Shown here: one piece after another, positions 62,988 to 64,000 of the stretch
How the letters are laid out: each line of letters starts with the position of its first letter
How positions within the stretch are numbered: the stretch's first letter is position 1
NCBI GenBank assembly: GCA_913048385.1
Contig: CAJWVZ010000004.1
Span: forward strand, 114,597 to 178,596
Origin: an uncultured Gammaproteobacteria bacterium
Lineage (GTDB): Bacteria; Pseudomonadota; Gammaproteobacteria; Pseudomonadales; Pseudohongiellaceae
Length of the DNA stretch: 64,000 bases
Reading direction: 5' to 3'
Position numbers and translations under genes: made by a program
The notes under the pieces: generated by a model
Database searches by the model: none
What the model was told of the DNA's origin: nothing
What the model saw: only the letters and a program-made list of their open reading frames with translations

Positions 62988-64000
<1,013 letters not shown>

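Overview
The window reads as a chromosome segment of a free-living, probably aquatic, aerobic gammaproteobacterium. The best evidence is a conserved block at 19-25 kb: ubiI-type and ubiH-type ubiquinone hydroxylases, pepP, a small TIGR02449-type coiled-coil protein, zapA, 6S RNA (ssrS) and 5-formyltetrahydrofolate cyclo-ligase. This neighbourhood is typical of Gammaproteobacteria. Large TonB-dependent receptors, PQQ-, flavin- and molybdenum-type periplasmic dehydrogenases and several c-type cytochromes suggest a respiring heterotroph that scavenges organic compounds. I cannot name a genus. I see no phage, transposase, integrase, tRNA or CRISPR array.

Layout. 1-2.9 kb: an M1-like metallopeptidase cut by the window edge and a TolB-like propeller lipoprotein, behind a possible Fur box. 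2.9-9.4 kb: a leftward operon for a Tat-exported molybdenum hydroxylase (2Fe-2S, Mo and FAD/4Fe-4S subunits) with a cytochrome b, an unknown 139-residue protein and a PLP desulfhydrase-like enzyme. A good Fur box lies upstream. 9.4-10.1 kb is largely non-coding. 10.1-16.2 kb: gltB-gltD. 16.2-18.9 kb: a zinc-ribbon membrane protein, an ABC exporter and a small orphan. 19-23.5 kb: pepP-ubiH-ubiI, interrupted by an opposite-strand MaoC-like hydratase gene. 23.7-25.3 kb: TIGR02449, zapA, 6S RNA and 5-FCL. 25.3-27.4 kb: SOS-controlled, very AT-rich imuA-imuB. 27.5-45 kb: mostly exported enzymes and redox proteins, including an RnfD/UnbU-like membrane protein fused to Sel1-like repeats next to an FGE-fold protein, a PQQ dehydrogenase, an exported SurE, an e(P4)-like phosphatase, old yellow enzyme, dihaem cytochrome c, a GMC dehydrogenase with its Tat subunit, cytochrome c', an M13 peptidase and threonine synthase. 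45.1-55.8 kb: three tandem paralogous TonB receptors, each with its own terminator; two are identical over about 3.2 kb. 56-59.5 kb: a small lipoprotein, GST, a serine hydrolase and a second member of an exported family also encoded at 28 kb. 59.6-62.9 kb: SOS-controlled dnaE2. 63-64 kb: the C-terminal part of monomeric NADP-isocitrate dehydrogenase.

How the parts work together. imuA-imuB and dnaE2 would form one SOS mutasome, yet lie 32 kb apart; each has a LexA box overlapping its -10 element. In dnaE2 the box sits at the centre of a 44-bp near-perfect palindrome. The TonB receptors would import a substrate that may feed the periplasmic dehydrogenases, with cytochromes passing electrons to the respiratory chain; that link is inference. 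The points most worth a second look are the gene-conversion-like receptor pair, the dnaE2 palindrome, the split mutasome, the UnbU-like/Sel1 plus cysteine-poor FGE pair, and the Fur-box-preceded molybdenum hydroxylase operon.
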